Assembly (NCBI GenBank): GCA_002701395.1
Contig: NZVC01000033.1
Location: 169,350-233,349, forward strand
Length of the DNA stretch: 64,000 nucleotides
From: Maritimibacter sp.
GTDB taxonomy: Bacteria > Pseudomonadota > Alphaproteobacteria > Rhodobacterales > Rhodobacteraceae
Direction of reading: 5' to 3'
Shown here piece after piece: positions 35,181-45,048 of this stretch. The notes beneath the pieces are model-generated. The model made no database searches. It saw nothing but the letters and a program-made list of their open reading frames with translations, and was not told where the DNA came from. The first letter of the stretch is position 1; every line of letters starts with the position of its first letter. A program made the translations under genes and the position numbers.

Positions 35181-35783
35181 ATGTTCTACCGCCCAGAGGA
35201 CGGCCACGGGCTGCCCCACAATCCGTTCAACGCCATCATCACGCCGCGCCCCATCGGCTGGATCTCGACCCGCGGCGCAGCGGGCGACAACCTTGCCCCC
35301 TATTCGTTTTTCAACGCGGTGGCCTACGTGCCGCCCCAGGTCATGTTCGCCTCGACCTCGGCCAAGTCGGACCGCGGGGACACCAAGGACAGCGTCGCGC
35401 AGATCCGCGAGACGGGCGTGTTCTGCGTAAACATCGTGGAATACGCGATGCGCGACGCGATGAACGTCACCTCGGCCGGGCTGCCAGCAGGCGAGGACGA
35501 ATTCGCCGCCGCCGGGCTGGAGAAGGTGCAGTGCGAGACGATCGACTGTCCGCGCGTCGCCGCCGCCCCGGCCAGCCTTGAATGCCGGATGACGCAGATC
35601 GTCCGGCTGGAGGGCGAAACGAACTGGCTGGTATTGGGCGAGGTCACGGGCGTCCACATGCGCGACGACTGCCTTGTTGACGGGACCTTCGACATCACGC
35701 GCTACCAGCCGCTGACCCGTCTTGGCTATCGCGACTATGCGAAGATCTCGGATCTGTTCAGCCTGAAGCGCCCGGACGACTGA
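35181..35783 (+). CDS. Flavin reductase-like protein (FMN-binding split barrel)
   Basis: A 200-residue flavoprotein. The family features PRPIGWISTRGAAGDNLAPY and SFFNAVAYVPPQVMFAST are the FMN-binding strands; SDRGDTKDSVAQIRETGVFC follows, then a long beta domain ending GYRDYAKISDLFSLKRP. It is the kind of reductase-domain protein (DIM6/NTAB) whose partner is often unknown. The start at 35181 is where the family begins. Confidence 0.87.
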   Translation: MFYRPEDGHGLPHNPFNAIITPRPIGWISTRGAAGDNLAPYSFFNAVAYVPPQVMFASTSAKSDRGDTKDSVAQIRETGVFCVNIVEYAMRDAMNVTSAGLPAGEDEFAAAGLEKVQCETIDCPRVAAAPASLECRMTQIVRLEGETNWLVLGEVTGVHMRDDCLVDGTFDITRYQPLTRLGYRDYAKISDLFSLKRPDD

Positions 35784-35816
35784 TCCCGCGCACGGCGATT
35801 CCTACGCACCGCCATA

Positions 35817-35846
35817 CCGGTATTCCCGCATAAGCGGGGCAACCGG
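35817..35846 (+). terminator. Nested hairpin after the flavin reductase gene
   Basis: Outer arms CCGGT (35817-35821) and ACCGG (35842-35846) enclose CCCGC-ATAA-GCGGG (35825-35838). No T-tract follows. It sits in the 109-bp gap before the next gene. Confidence 0.45.
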
Positions 35847-35892
35847 GGCGTGCTACCCTGACGGGGACAGCCACGTTCAGGGAGCCTTTCCG

Positions 35893-37005
35893 ATGGCGCG
35901 CAATATGCGGGATCTCAGCTTTGCGACGTTCAACCTGCTGAACCTTCAGGTTCCCGGCGGGCTGACCTATTCCACCAACAGCCCGCCCTTTCCCGACGAC
36001 GCCGAGGGGCGCGCCGCCTATGCCCGCAAGATCGCGTGGACCGGCGCGCAGATCGCACGGCTGGACGCCGAGGTGATCGCGTTTCAGGAACTCTGGTCCG
36101 CCGCCGCCCTGACCGAAGCGTTCGCGGCAGCGGGGCTGGATGGCGACTATGACATCGTCGCGCGTGACGCGCCCGGCATCGGGCAGCCGCAGGTCGCGCT
36201 GGCGGTGCGGAAGGACCGGCACGGCAACGCGCAGTTGCTTCCCGGTGCGGACTGGATCGCCGCGTTTCCCGAAGGCTACGTTTACGACGGGGTGCGGGAA
36301 ACGGATGGCGCCTCGGAAGAGATCACGCTTACCATCAACCGGTTCTCGCGCCCGGTGCTGACAGCCGTGATCCAGTCCGAAGGCACGTCGCCCAAGCCGC
36401 CGCCCGTCACCGTGTTCGTCGCCCATCTGAAATCGAAAGGGCCGGCACGGGTGTCCTTCGCCCAGCCTCAGCCGCAGATCCTGCAAGCCTTTCCCGGCAT
36501 CGCCCGGTCCGCGCTGGCCCATGTGCGCCGCATCGTCGAGGCGGGCGCGCTGCGGGCCATGCTGGACGGCGTCATGAAAGCCGAGGACGAGGACCAGATC
36601 TCGCCCACCGTGGTGCTGGGCGACCTGAACGACGACTCGCTGTCGGTGTCGACCGAACTGATCTCGGCCCAGCCGACCTATCGGCTGGTCGAGAAGTCGC
36701 GTGCCGGACACAGCGCCGACAAGGGGCTGTATTCGGTCGAGCGTCTTCAGCAGTACCGATCCTTGCGGCATGTCTATTACACCCACGTCTACAAGGACAA
36801 ACGCGAGAGCCTCGACCACATCCTTGTCAGCGAGGAGTTCTACGACCATTCCCGCAAGCGCCGCTGGTCGTTCCGGGACATGGAGAACTACAACGATCAC
36901 CTGAACCGCGAGGATTTCGAGCACAGCGAAGGCGCCAGCGACCACGGGCTTGTGCGGGCCCGGTTCGACTGGAACCCGATGCCGGAAGAGATCGACGTCG
37001 CCTGA
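35893..37005 (+). CDS. Endonuclease/exonuclease/phosphatase family protein
   Basis: A 370-residue protein of the EEP (DNase I-like) fold. Signature residues are FATFNLLNLQVPGG at the start, VIAFQELWSAAALTE (metal Glu), VFVAHLKSKGPA, VVLGDLNDDSLS (Asp-x-Asn) and SDHGLVRARF at the end (catalytic Asp-His). There is no signal peptide. The substrate could be nucleic acid or a phosphodiester lipid or nucleotide. GGGAGC lies before the ATG. Confidence 0.87.
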   Translation: MARNMRDLSFATFNLLNLQVPGGLTYSTNSPPFPDDAEGRAAYARKIAWTGAQIARLDAEVIAFQELWSAAALTEAFAAAGLDGDYDIVARDAPGIGQPQVALAVRKDRHGNAQLLPGADWIAAFPEGYVYDGVRETDGASEEITLTINRFSRPVLTAVIQSEGTSPKPPPVTVFVAHLKSKGPARVSFAQPQPQILQAFPGIARSALAHVRRIVEAGALRAMLDGVMKAEDEDQISPTVVLGDLNDDSLSVSTELISAQPTYRLVEKSRAGHSADKGLYSVERLQQYRSLRHVYYTHVYKDKRESLDHILVSEEFYDHSRKRRWSFRDMENYNDHLNREDFEHSEGASDHGLVRARFDWNPMPEEIDVA

Positions 37006-37012
37006 CCCGCCC

Positions 37013-38140
37013 TTAGTCCAGCGGTTCGGCACCGGCTTCGGCGGGTGCGTCCTCTTCGCTTTCCATCCACCGGAGGACCAGCTGGTAGCAGACAGCAAGG
37101 ATCACCGGCCCAAGAAAGATGCCCACCACGCCCCATGCCAGCAGCCCCCCGATGGCGCCGAACAGGGCAAGGATCGCCGGAAGGTGCGCGCCCCGCGATA
37201 CGACGAAGGACTTCACCACGTTGTCGGTCAGACCGACCACCAACATGCCCCAGATGCACATGAAGACGGCCATGCCGACCGCCTCGTTGGACCAGAGCCA
37301 GAAGGCGACGGGCAGCCAGACAAGGATTGGACCGACCTGCACCAGACCCAGCATCAGGGTCAGCAGCGCAAGGATCGGCCAGTGCGGCACGCCGACGATG
37401 AAATAGGCAACCGACGCCACCGCCGCTTGCGCGGCGGCAGAGCCCAGAACCCCCAGCACCGTGGAGCGGATCGTGACCACCGCCTGTTCTGCCAATTCCA
37501 GCGCGAACGTCCCGCCGACCCGTTGCAGAAGTGCGGCCGCGGCGCGTGACAGGCCATCCGCGCGATGCAGCAGGATGACCGCCAGCAGAACGCCGACCGC
37601 GAACTCTATGACGAAGACGCCGACAAAACGCCCTTCCCGGATCAGCCAGAAGGCGACCGGCTTCAGCTCTTCGCCGAAATGAGTGCGGATGAACTGCAGG
37701 TCACGAATGACCGTGTCCCAAATCGAGGTGATCTCGCCGGTGATCGGATTGCGCTCGACATCGATCTCGCCGACTTCAGCGCCGATAAGGTCGGTGCCCT
37801 GTTCCGAGAACCAGACCAGAGCGTCCGGGATGAAGGCGATCAGCGACCGCGACAGGCCAAGGATCGGCAGCACCAGCAGAACGACCAGGATCACGCCGAG
37901 TAAGACACTTGCCCTGCCCCGCTTGCCCCCCAGCACCCGTGTCAGGCGGTCGTGCACCGGGCGCAGCGATACGCTAAGGAAGATCCCCCACAGGATGGCG
38001 GGCAGGAACGGCTGGACCGTGGTAAAGCCCAATAACAGCAGAAGCATCAGGGCGAGGATCGGCAGGGTCGTCTCGACCAACTCGCGGCTGCGCTGGCGGC
38101 TCGTGGGCAAATCAGGGGTTCGCGGTCTTTCGTCGGGCAT
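37013..38140 (-). CDS. AI-2E family transporter
   Basis: A 375-residue inner-membrane protein of the AI-2E/TqsA (UPF0118) family, with about eight helices. The N-terminal pair (TLPILALMLLLLLGFTTVQP) and the C-terminal motif GLLAWGVVGIFLGPVILAVC are characteristic, as is DNVVKSFVVSRGAHLPAILA. Members move autoinducer-2 or act as Na+/H+ antiporters; the function here is unproven. The acidic tail SEEDAPAEAGAEPLD is cytoplasmic. It is convergent with the EEP gene (7 bp apart). Confidence 0.88.
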   Translation of the reverse strand: MPDERPRTPDLPTSRQRSRELVETTLPILALMLLLLLGFTTVQPFLPAILWGIFLSVSLRPVHDRLTRVLGGKRGRASVLLGVILVVLLVLPILGLSRSLIAFIPDALVWFSEQGTDLIGAEVGEIDVERNPITGEITSIWDTVIRDLQFIRTHFGEELKPVAFWLIREGRFVGVFVIEFAVGVLLAVILLHRADGLSRAAAALLQRVGGTFALELAEQAVVTIRSTVLGVLGSAAAQAAVASVAYFIVGVPHWPILALLTLMLGLVQVGPILVWLPVAFWLWSNEAVGMAVFMCIWGMLVVGLTDNVVKSFVVSRGAHLPAILALFGAIGGLLAWGVVGIFLGPVILAVCYQLVLRWMESEEDAPAEAGAEPLD

Positions 38141-38233
38141 GACTTACGAACGCGGCAAACGGCATTCGTGTCAATCTTCCTGACCCAGAGTCAGACTGTT
38201 TTCGCGCCACCCGCGACCCGACCGGCACGCAAC

Positions 38234-38273
38234 ACAAAGCGCAACGCGGGACACACGCCCCGCGTCGCTTTGT
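38234..38273 (-). terminator. Long hairpin downstream of sulP
   Basis: ACAAAGCG (38234-38241) with ACGCGGG (38244-38250) pair, across a 2-nt bulge, with CCCGCGT-CGCTTTGT (38259-38273); the loop is 8 nt. That is 15 pairs. It lies 11 bp after the sulP stop (read on the minus strand). Confidence 0.72.
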
Positions 38274-38283
38274 TGTCCCGGAC

Positions 38284-39906
38284 CTAGTGGCCCGCGCCCA
38301 GCTGACCGGTACGCACGCCGTAGTCCACGGCGATGCCGTAGTCAGGGTCGTCGTCGCTGTCGATCATCAGCTGGCCCGCGCGGGTCAGCAGCTTGTGGCA
38401 GTCGCGGCTGAGGTGGCGCAGTTCCAGCCGCTTTCCGGCGGCCTCGTACTTCACCGCCAGCGACTCGATCGCGGTCAGCGCGGACTGGTCGGCGACGCGG
38501 CTGTTCTGGAAGTCGACGACCACGCGGGACGGGTCTTCCTCGACGTTGAACATCTCGGCGAACCCGGCGGCAGAGCCGAAGAACAGCGGTCCCTGCACCT
38601 GATAGACCTTGGCGCCTTCTGGCGTGGTGTAGGCCACGGCGTGAATGCGGGTGGCGTTCTTCCACGAATAGGCCAGCGCCGACACGATCACCCCGACGAC
38701 CACAGCGGTCGCAAGGTCGTAGGCCACGGTGACGCCGGTCACCAGCACGATGACGAAGGCGTCAACAAAGGGCACCTTCCACAGCACCTTCAGCGAGTTC
38801 CACGCGAAGGTGCCGATCACGACCATGAACATCACGCCGACCAGCGCCGCGAGCGGGATCTGCTCGATCAGCGGAGCGGCGAACAGGATGAAGCACAGCA
38901 GGAACAGGGCAGCCGTGATGCCGGACACCCGGGTGCGTCCGCCGGACTTCACGTTGATCATCGACTGGCCGATCATGGCGCAACCGCCCATGCCGCCGAA
39001 GAAGCCGGTGACGACGTTGGCCGCGCCCTGCGCAAGGCATTCCTGGCTGGCGCCACCGCGCTCGCCCGTCATCTCGGACACGAGGTTCAGCGTCAGCAGG
39101 CTTTCGATCAGGCCGATGGCGGCAAGGATGACCGCGTAGGGCACGATGATCTCGAAGGTTTCCCAGTTCAGCGGCACCATCGGGATGTGGAACGGCGGCA
39201 GGCTGCCCTCGATCGAGGCCATGTCGCCCACCCGCGGGCTATCAAGCCCGAAGATGATGACGATGCCCGCCGTGATCGCGATGCCCGCCAGCGGTGCCGG
39301 CACGATGCTGGTCACCTTGGGCAGCAGCCAGATCACCGCCATCGTCAGCGCCACCAGCGCCAGCATCAGGTACAGCTGGAAACCGGACAGCCATTCGCCG
39401 CCGGACATGCCGTGGCCCGAAACCTCGGCGGTACCGGGAACCTGAAACTGCGTCAGCTGGGCAAGGAAGATCACGATCGCCAGACCGTTGACGAAGCCCA
39501 GCATCACCGGGGTCGGCACCAGCCGGATGAACTTGCCCCATCGCATGACGCCCGCGATCAGCTGCAGGATGCCCATCAGCACCACGGTGGCGAACAGGTA
39601 TTCCACACCGTGCTGCGCCACGAGCGAGACCATCACGACCGCCAAAGCCCCCGTCGCGCCCGAGATCATGCCCGGACGCCCGCCGAAACAGGCGGTGATC
39701 AGGCCGACGATGAACGCGGCGTACAGGCCGACCAGCGGGTGCACCCCGGCCACGAAAGCGAACGCCACCGCTTCGGGCACCAGCGCAAGGGCCACCGTGA
39801 GGCCAGACAGGACCTCTGTTTTCATCTGGGCGGCGTCAAGCTTCGTACCGGACCCGGACGACACGCGCCCGGTCAGCCCGAGGATGCTTTGCAGGGCTCT
39901 GCTCAT
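38284..39906 (-). CDS. SulP-family inorganic anion transporter with STAS domain
   Basis: A 540-residue permease. It has about 12-14 helices, starting near [20 protein letters not shown] (the SulP signature region), with [20 protein letters not shown] and [20 protein letters not shown], then a C-terminal STAS domain (about residues 430-530; [20 protein letters not shown]). Members carry sulfate, bicarbonate or similar anions with Na+ or H+. No carbonic anhydrase fusion is present. The start at 39906 follows GGAGACGGG. Confidence 0.9.
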   Translation of the reverse strand: MSRALQSILGLTGRVSSGSGTKLDAAQMKTEVLSGLTVALALVPEAVAFAFVAGVHPLVGLYAAFIVGLITACFGGRPGMISGATGALAVVMVSLVAQHGVEYLFATVVLMGILQLIAGVMRWGKFIRLVPTPVMLGFVNGLAIVIFLAQLTQFQVPGTAEVSGHGMSGGEWLSGFQLYLMLALVALTMAVIWLLPKVTSIVPAPLAGIAITAGIVIIFGLDSPRVGDMASIEGSLPPFHIPMVPLNWETFEIIVPYAVILAAIGLIESLLTLNLVSEMTGERGGASQECLAQGAANVVTGFFGGMGGCAMIGQSMINVKSGGRTRVSGITAALFLLCFILFAAPLIEQIPLAALVGVMFMVVIGTFAWNSLKVLWKVPFVDAFVIVLVTGVTVAYDLATAVVVGVIVSALAYSWKNATRIHAVAYTTPEGAKVYQVQGPLFFGSAAGFAEMFNVEEDPSRVVVDFQNSRVADQSALTAIESLAVKYEAAGKRLELRHLSRDCHKLLTRAGQLMIDSDDDPDYGIAVDYGVRTGQLGAGH

Positions 39907-40059
39907 CCCGTCTCCTTCAATGCAAACCAGCCGGGAGAACACCCGGCCCTGAGGATTTCCGCGTCGTCGCAAGACCCGTTGAGTGTCCGGGTCACACGCG
40001 GAGGGCCCGATGCGACACGAAGGGTGCCGTGCGGGCAGTTCGCGGCCCTCCTAGAACAC

Positions 40060-40088
40060 GTGGGTCCCTGTGCCAAGGGCAGACCCAC
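40060..40088 (+). promoter_or_regulatory. Stem-loop in the sulP-mtnP intergenic region
   Basis: GTGGGTC (40060-40066) and GACCCAC (40082-40088) pair perfectly; the 15-nt loop could form a short inner CCCT/AGGG pairing. It lies 115 bp before mtnP in an otherwise gene-free stretch of about 296 bp (39907-40202). It may be a leader structure of mtnP; I do not recognise a known riboswitch. Confidence 0.35.
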
Positions 40089-40202
40089 CCGCCTAGGGCG
40101 TCGAAACCCGCAATGCGGCACCTTGCGGCAACAGATCAGTCCGCCTTTGCAACCGCGGCATAGCGTGCGTATCAATCGGGTGTCAGCAACAGGAGCAGCG
40201 GA

Positions 40203-41075
<873 letters not shown>

Positions 41076-41082
41076 GCCCGGC

Positions 41083-42339
41083 ATGGGGGGCCGCATCCTG
41101 CTTTTGGGCGCCGATGGGTTCATCGGCCGCCATATCGCAGCCGCCCTGCGCGACGCGGGCTTCTTTCCGCTTTGCGTCGCCCGCCGCACCTCGGCGCTGG
41201 CGGCGCAGGGGTTCGAGGTTCTGCGCGCCGACCTGATCGACCCGGCCACGCACGAAACCGCGTTCTGGCAACCCTACCTTTCCGAAGCCGAAGGCGTGGT
41301 GAACGCCGCCGGTCTTCTGGATGCGTCCGAGGCCGCCTTCGAGGCGGTGCATGTCCTTGCGCCGCGCGCGATCTATGACGGCCTGACCAAGGACGCCCAG
41401 ATCGTGTTGATCTCGGCCATCGGGATCGAGGCCGACACACCCTTCGGCCGCTGGCGCCGCGCGTCCGAGGCGCTGGTGGACAAAGCGCCCTGCCCGTCCA
41501 CCATCCTGCGCCCCGGGCTGGTGATGGGCGAAACCTCTTACGGCGGTACGTCCTTGCTGCGTGCAATGGCGGCGATGCCGCTGGCCACGCCGGTGGTCGG
41601 CGACGGGACGCAAAGGGTGAACCCGATGCACGCCGCCGATCTTGCCGCACTGGTCGTGCGCGCGCTGCAAGGCCCGCCGGACGGCGTGCTGGAGGTCGGC
41701 GGCTCGGAAAGCCTGTCGCTGGCCGACCTGACCGCCCGCCTGCGCGGCTGGATGGGTCAGCCGCCTGTGCCGGTCCTGCGGATGCCGCTTCCGCTGGCGC
41801 GCGGCGTCGGGCGGATCGGGTCGCTGCTGACGCTGGGGCCGATCTCTGCGGTCGCCGTCGACCAGTTGGCGCACGGGATCGAAAGCCGTCCGCCGCCCGA
41901 AGGCCGCACGCGCGGCGCGTCCGAGTTCCTCGCGGCCCGCCCTGCGGGGACGCAGGATCTGTGGCACGCCAGGTTGTTCCTGCTGAAACCCGCCGTGCGG
42001 CTGGTGCTGGCGCTGATGTGGCTGGTGTCGGGCGTCTTGGGGCTGTTCCTGCCAACCGCCACGGTGCTGGGATCTGTCGACACGGCGCTTCCGGACATGG
42101 CCGCGCTGGTTCTGGGGCGGTTTGGCGGGCTGGTGGACGTTGGCATCGCGGTCGGGCTGTTGGCGGCGTGGCGTCTGCGCCTGCTGGCGTGGGTGCAGCT
42201 GACGGTCGTCGTGGGCTATACGCTTGGGTTGTCGGTGCTGGACCCGTCGCTGTGGCTGGACCCGTTCGGCGCGCTGCTGAAGAACCTGCCGATCCTGTTG
42301 CTGATCCTTGTCCACCGGGTTCTGGAAGAGGAACGCTGA
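41083..42339 (+). CDS. SDR-family NAD(P)-binding protein fused to a DoxX-like membrane domain
   Basis: A 418-residue two-part protein. Residues 1-290 are an extended SDR, opening GGRILLLGADGFIGRHIAAA and including STILRPGLVMGETSYGGTSL. Residues about 295-418 form four hydrophobic helices of DoxX-like type (RLVLALMWLVSGVLGLFLPT, RLRLLAWVQLTVVVGYTLGL). Fusions of this kind are known but their role is not. It starts 7 bp after mtnP and its stop overlaps the start of the next gene (TGATG), so the three genes are coupled. Confidence 0.86.
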   Translation: MGGRILLLGADGFIGRHIAAALRDAGFFPLCVARRTSALAAQGFEVLRADLIDPATHETAFWQPYLSEAEGVVNAAGLLDASEAAFEAVHVLAPRAIYDGLTKDAQIVLISAIGIEADTPFGRWRRASEALVDKAPCPSTILRPGLVMGETSYGGTSLLRAMAAMPLATPVVGDGTQRVNPMHAADLAALVVRALQGPPDGVLEVGGSESLSLADLTARLRGWMGQPPVPVLRMPLPLARGVGRIGSLLTLGPISAVAVDQLAHGIESRPPPEGRTRGASEFLAARPAGTQDLWHARLFLLKPAVRLVLALMWLVSGVLGLFLPTATVLGSVDTALPDMAALVLGRFGGLVDVGIAVGLLAAWRLRLLAWVQLTVVVGYTLGLSVLDPSLWLDPFGALLKNLPILLLILVHRVLEEER

Positions 42340-42812
42340 TGGACTGGTATCTGGTCCTGAAATGGCTGCACATCCTGTCCTCGACCGTGCTGTTCGGCAC
42401 CGGGATCGGCACCGCGTTCCAGATGGTCTGGGCGATGCGCACCGGGCGGGTCGAGACGGTTCACTCGGTCGCGTCCGGGGTGGTGGTCGCGGACTGGATC
42501 TTCACCACGCCCGCCGGGATCGTGCAGCCGCTTACCGGGCTGGCGCTGGTGCACATGGGCGGCTGGGGCTGGGACGCATCGTGGCTGGTCGCGACCTACG
42601 TGGCCTATGCCCTTGCCTTCGCGTGCTGGGCGCCGGTGGTGCGGCTTCAGATCCGCATCCGGGACCTAGCCGGTCAGGCGCTGGCCGAGGGCGCGCCACT
42701 GCCGGACCGGGCGCGCCGGATGTACCGGCTGTGGTTCGCACTGGGCTGGCCCGCGTTCGGGGCGCTGGTTGGCGTGTACTGGCTGATGGTGGCGAAACCG
42801 GCGCTGTGGTGA
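42339..42812 (+). CDS. DUF2269 family membrane protein
   Basis: A 157-residue protein with four membrane helices. The opening MDWYLVLKWLHILSSTVLFG with GTGIGTAFQMVWAM is the DUF2269 pattern, with a possible haem- or metal-binding His in WLHI. The function is unknown. The ATG overlaps the stop of the SDR-DoxX gene, so translation is coupled and the two may act together in the membrane. Confidence 0.88.
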   Translation: MDWYLVLKWLHILSSTVLFGTGIGTAFQMVWAMRTGRVETVHSVASGVVVADWIFTTPAGIVQPLTGLALVHMGGWGWDASWLVATYVAYALAFACWAPVVRLQIRIRDLAGQALAEGAPLPDRARRMYRLWFALGWPAFGALVGVYWLMVAKPALW

Positions 42813-42822
42813 GGCCCCCTCC

Positions 42823-42857
42823 CTGACCCTGTTGGGGAGGGACGCCAACAGGGTCAG
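42823..42857. terminator. Perfect 13-bp hairpin between convergent genes
   Basis: CTGACCCTGTTGG (42823-42835), 9-nt loop, CCAACAGGGTCAG (42845-42857). The right arm includes the stop codon of the minus-strand RHH gene. It likely terminates both transcripts, though no long T-tract is seen. Confidence 0.7.
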
Positions 42858-43078
42858 CTTTCCGCGTGTTCGCCGAGATAGTCGCGGATGAACCGGCGGA
42901 TTTCGCGCGCGGCGCTGGTGTCCTGTTCCTTGCACAGCTTCACGAACGCGTCGCGTTCTTCCTTGTCGAGCCGCAAAATAAGCTGGCTGTCCTTCTTGCC
43001 GGACTTCTTGTCGGCCTTCTTGCTCACGCGCTGTCGCTCCACTTCGTCGCATTCGTCTGGCGTATATACAACCGACAT
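42854..43078 (-). CDS. Ribbon-helix-helix domain protein
   Basis: A 74-residue basic protein. The C-terminal part SQLILRLDKEERDAFVKLCK followed by EQDTSAAREIRRFIRDYLGE has the strand-helix-helix pattern of ribbon-helix-helix DNA-binding proteins (CopG/ParG-like). No toxin partner is adjacent. The ATG at 43078 has no good ribosome site; a GTG at 43027 has GGAG upstream and gives a 57-residue protein with the whole fold. If that start is real, the direct repeats at 43067-43085 lie upstream as a possible operator. Confidence 0.68.
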   Translation of the reverse strand: MSVVYTPDECDEVERQRVSKKADKKSGKKDSQLILRLDKEERDAFVKLCKEQDTSAAREIRRFIRDYLGEHAES

Positions 43079-43085
43079 ACAACCG
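43067..43085. promoter_or_regulatory. Direct repeat near the RHH gene start
   Basis: TACAACCG at 43067-43074 and 43078-43085, spacing 11 bp, one helical turn. It overlaps the ATG start of the RHH frame, or lies about 40 bp upstream of its alternative GTG. RHH proteins commonly bind such short direct repeats to control themselves. Confidence 0.4.
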
Positions 43086-43238
43086 CTTTACATACCCTAG
43101 CCCCGCGCCCCGGGAAAAGGAACGGTAAAAACGTCACTTGGCCCTGTCTTGCGCAATCCTTCCGCCGGTTGGTCGCTTGCAACGCAACTGGCGATGCGTG
43201 ACATAATCGGCCCCGACGCCAGCCAAAGGGGCCGCCCC

Positions 43239-43778
43239 ATGATCGCTACGAAGACCGTTAAGGACTATATCCGCACCATCGTCGATTTTCCCCACGAGGG
43301 GATCATGTTCCGCGATGTGACCACCCTGTTCGCCGACCCGCGCGGGTTCCGCATGGCGATCGACCAAATGCTGCACCCCTACGCGGGTCAGCGCATCGAC
43401 AAGGTGGTGGGGCTGGAAGCGCGCGGCTTCATCATCGGCGGCGCCATCGCGCACCAGCTTGGCACCGGCTTCGTGCCGATCCGCAAGAAGGGCAAGCTAC
43501 CCGGCACCACGATCAGCCAAGAATACACGCTGGAATACGGCGAAGCGATCGTCGAGATCCACGACGACGCGATCACGCCCGGAGAGACGGTTCTGGTGAT
43601 CGACGACCTTCTGGCCACCGGCGGCACGGCCGAGGCCGGGATCAAGCTGCTGGAGCGGCTGGGCGCCACCATCGTTGGCTGCGCCTTTATCATCGACCTT
43701 CCCGAACTGGGCGGCCGCGAAAAGCTGACCCAGATGGGCATGGAGGTTCACGCGCTTTGCGAATTCGAAGGGCTCTGA
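43239..43778 (+). CDS. apt: Adenine phosphoribosyltransferase
   Basis: A 179-residue enzyme making AMP from adenine and PRPP. The PRPP-binding motif is [16 protein letters not shown]; the N-terminal [20 protein letters not shown] and [18 protein letters not shown] are diagnostic. It works naturally with mtnP upstream to recover adenine. The start [10 protein letters not shown] at 43239 matches the family; a longer frame adds 30 unrelated residues. Confidence 0.95.
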   Translation: MIATKTVKDYIRTIVDFPHEGIMFRDVTTLFADPRGFRMAIDQMLHPYAGQRIDKVVGLEARGFIIGGAIAHQLGTGFVPIRKKGKLPGTTISQEYTLEYGEAIVEIHDDAITPGETVLVIDDLLATGGTAEAGIKLLERLGATIVGCAFIIDLPELGGREKLTQMGMEVHALCEFEGL

Positions 43779-43818
43779 CGCGCCAGCACACCGAAGCGCC
43801 CTGACGCGTCGCGCTTGC

Positions 43819-44844
43819 CTAGCCCGCGCGCAGCAGCGGGGCGACCTTCGTGCCTAGGACCTCGATCGCCTTCAGCATTTCGGCGTGGTCGATGACGCCG
43901 ATCGCCATCTGGATCGACACCCGGTCGAACCCAAGGTCGTCCTTCAGGCCAAGGATCTTGTCCGCCACCTGATTGGGATCGCCGACGAACATTGCGCCCT
44001 CGGGGCTCATGGAGGCGTCGAACTGGGCGCGCGACTGCGGGCCCCAGCCGCGTTCGCGGCCGATCTGGTCCATCACCTGCTTTTGCGCGGGGAAGAACAG
44101 GTCGGCGGCGGCCTTGCCGTCCTCGCCCACATATCCGTGCACGTTCAGCGAGACGCGCGCCTTGTCGGCATGGCCCGCCTCGGCCGCCGCGCGGCGGTAG
44201 AGATCGGCCAGCGGCTTGAACCGGCGTGGCTCGCCCCCGATGATCGCCAGCGCGAGGGGCAGACCCAGCGCGCCGGCGCGCACCATCGATTGCGGCGTGC
44301 CGCCCGCAGCGATCCACATCGGCAGGTTGCCGTTCTGCGGGCGCGGATAGACCCCGGCCCCGCCGACGGCCTGCGTGAATTCCGTTCCGGGCCATTTCAG
44401 CGTCGGGTCGCGGTCGATCTGAAGCAGCATCGCCAGCTTCTCGTCGAACAGGGCGTTGTAGTCGTCCAGTTCGTAGCCGAACAGCGGGAAGCTTTCGATG
44501 AACGACCCACGGCCGACCATCAGTTCGGCCCGCCCGTTCGACAGACCGTCGAGCGTTGCGAACTGCTGGTAGACGCGCACCGGATCGTCGGAGCTAAGAA
44601 CCGAGACGGCCGAGCTGAGGCGGATCGATTTCGTCGTGCGCGCGGCACCGGCCAGCGCCACGGCCGGGGACGACACGGCGTAGTTCGGACGGTGGTGTTC
44701 GCCCAGCCCGAAGACATCCAGACCGACCTGATCGGCCAGTTCGATCTCCTCGACAAGATTGCGCAGCCGCTCGGGGGCGTCGATGCGCTTGCCGGTGACC
44801 GGGTCCGTGCCGACATCGCCGAAGGTATAAAGCCCGACTTCCAT
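43819..44844 (-). CDS. LLM class flavin-dependent oxidoreductase
   Basis: A 341-residue luciferase-like TIM-barrel protein. The start MEVGLYTFGDVGTDP and FGLGEHHRPNYAVSSPAVAL (EHH near the flavin) are typical of the group in atypical-probe family TIGR03558/YhbW-like. Others: LMVGRGSFIESFPLFGY and RVSLNVHGYVGEDGKAA. FMNH2 is expected as substrate or cofactor. Which compound it oxidises is unknown. It is convergent with apt. Confidence 0.88.
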   Translation of the reverse strand: MEVGLYTFGDVGTDPVTGKRIDAPERLRNLVEEIELADQVGLDVFGLGEHHRPNYAVSSPAVALAGAARTTKSIRLSSAVSVLSSDDPVRVYQQFATLDGLSNGRAELMVGRGSFIESFPLFGYELDDYNALFDEKLAMLLQIDRDPTLKWPGTEFTQAVGGAGVYPRPQNGNLPMWIAAGGTPQSMVRAGALGLPLALAIIGGEPRRFKPLADLYRRAAAEAGHADKARVSLNVHGYVGEDGKAAADLFFPAQKQVMDQIGRERGWGPQSRAQFDASMSPEGAMFVGDPNQVADKILGLKDDLGFDRVSIQMAIGVIDHAEMLKAIEVLGTKVAPLLRAG

Positions 44845-45048
44845 TTCCGTCTCCTTTGCGTTGCAACTTACCTAGGGCACCCTTGGCGCGACCGACAGGG
44901 GGCCGGCTGCGCCGCGCCGCACACGAGCTGTGCACCGGTTGCCCGGAAAGGTGGCATCTGACGCGGGTGTGATCGGCTGCAGGGCGACGGACGCTAGGGG
45001 AACCGCGCGAGGTCGGGCTATCGTTGGGGAAACACCGGGGAGCCCCCC

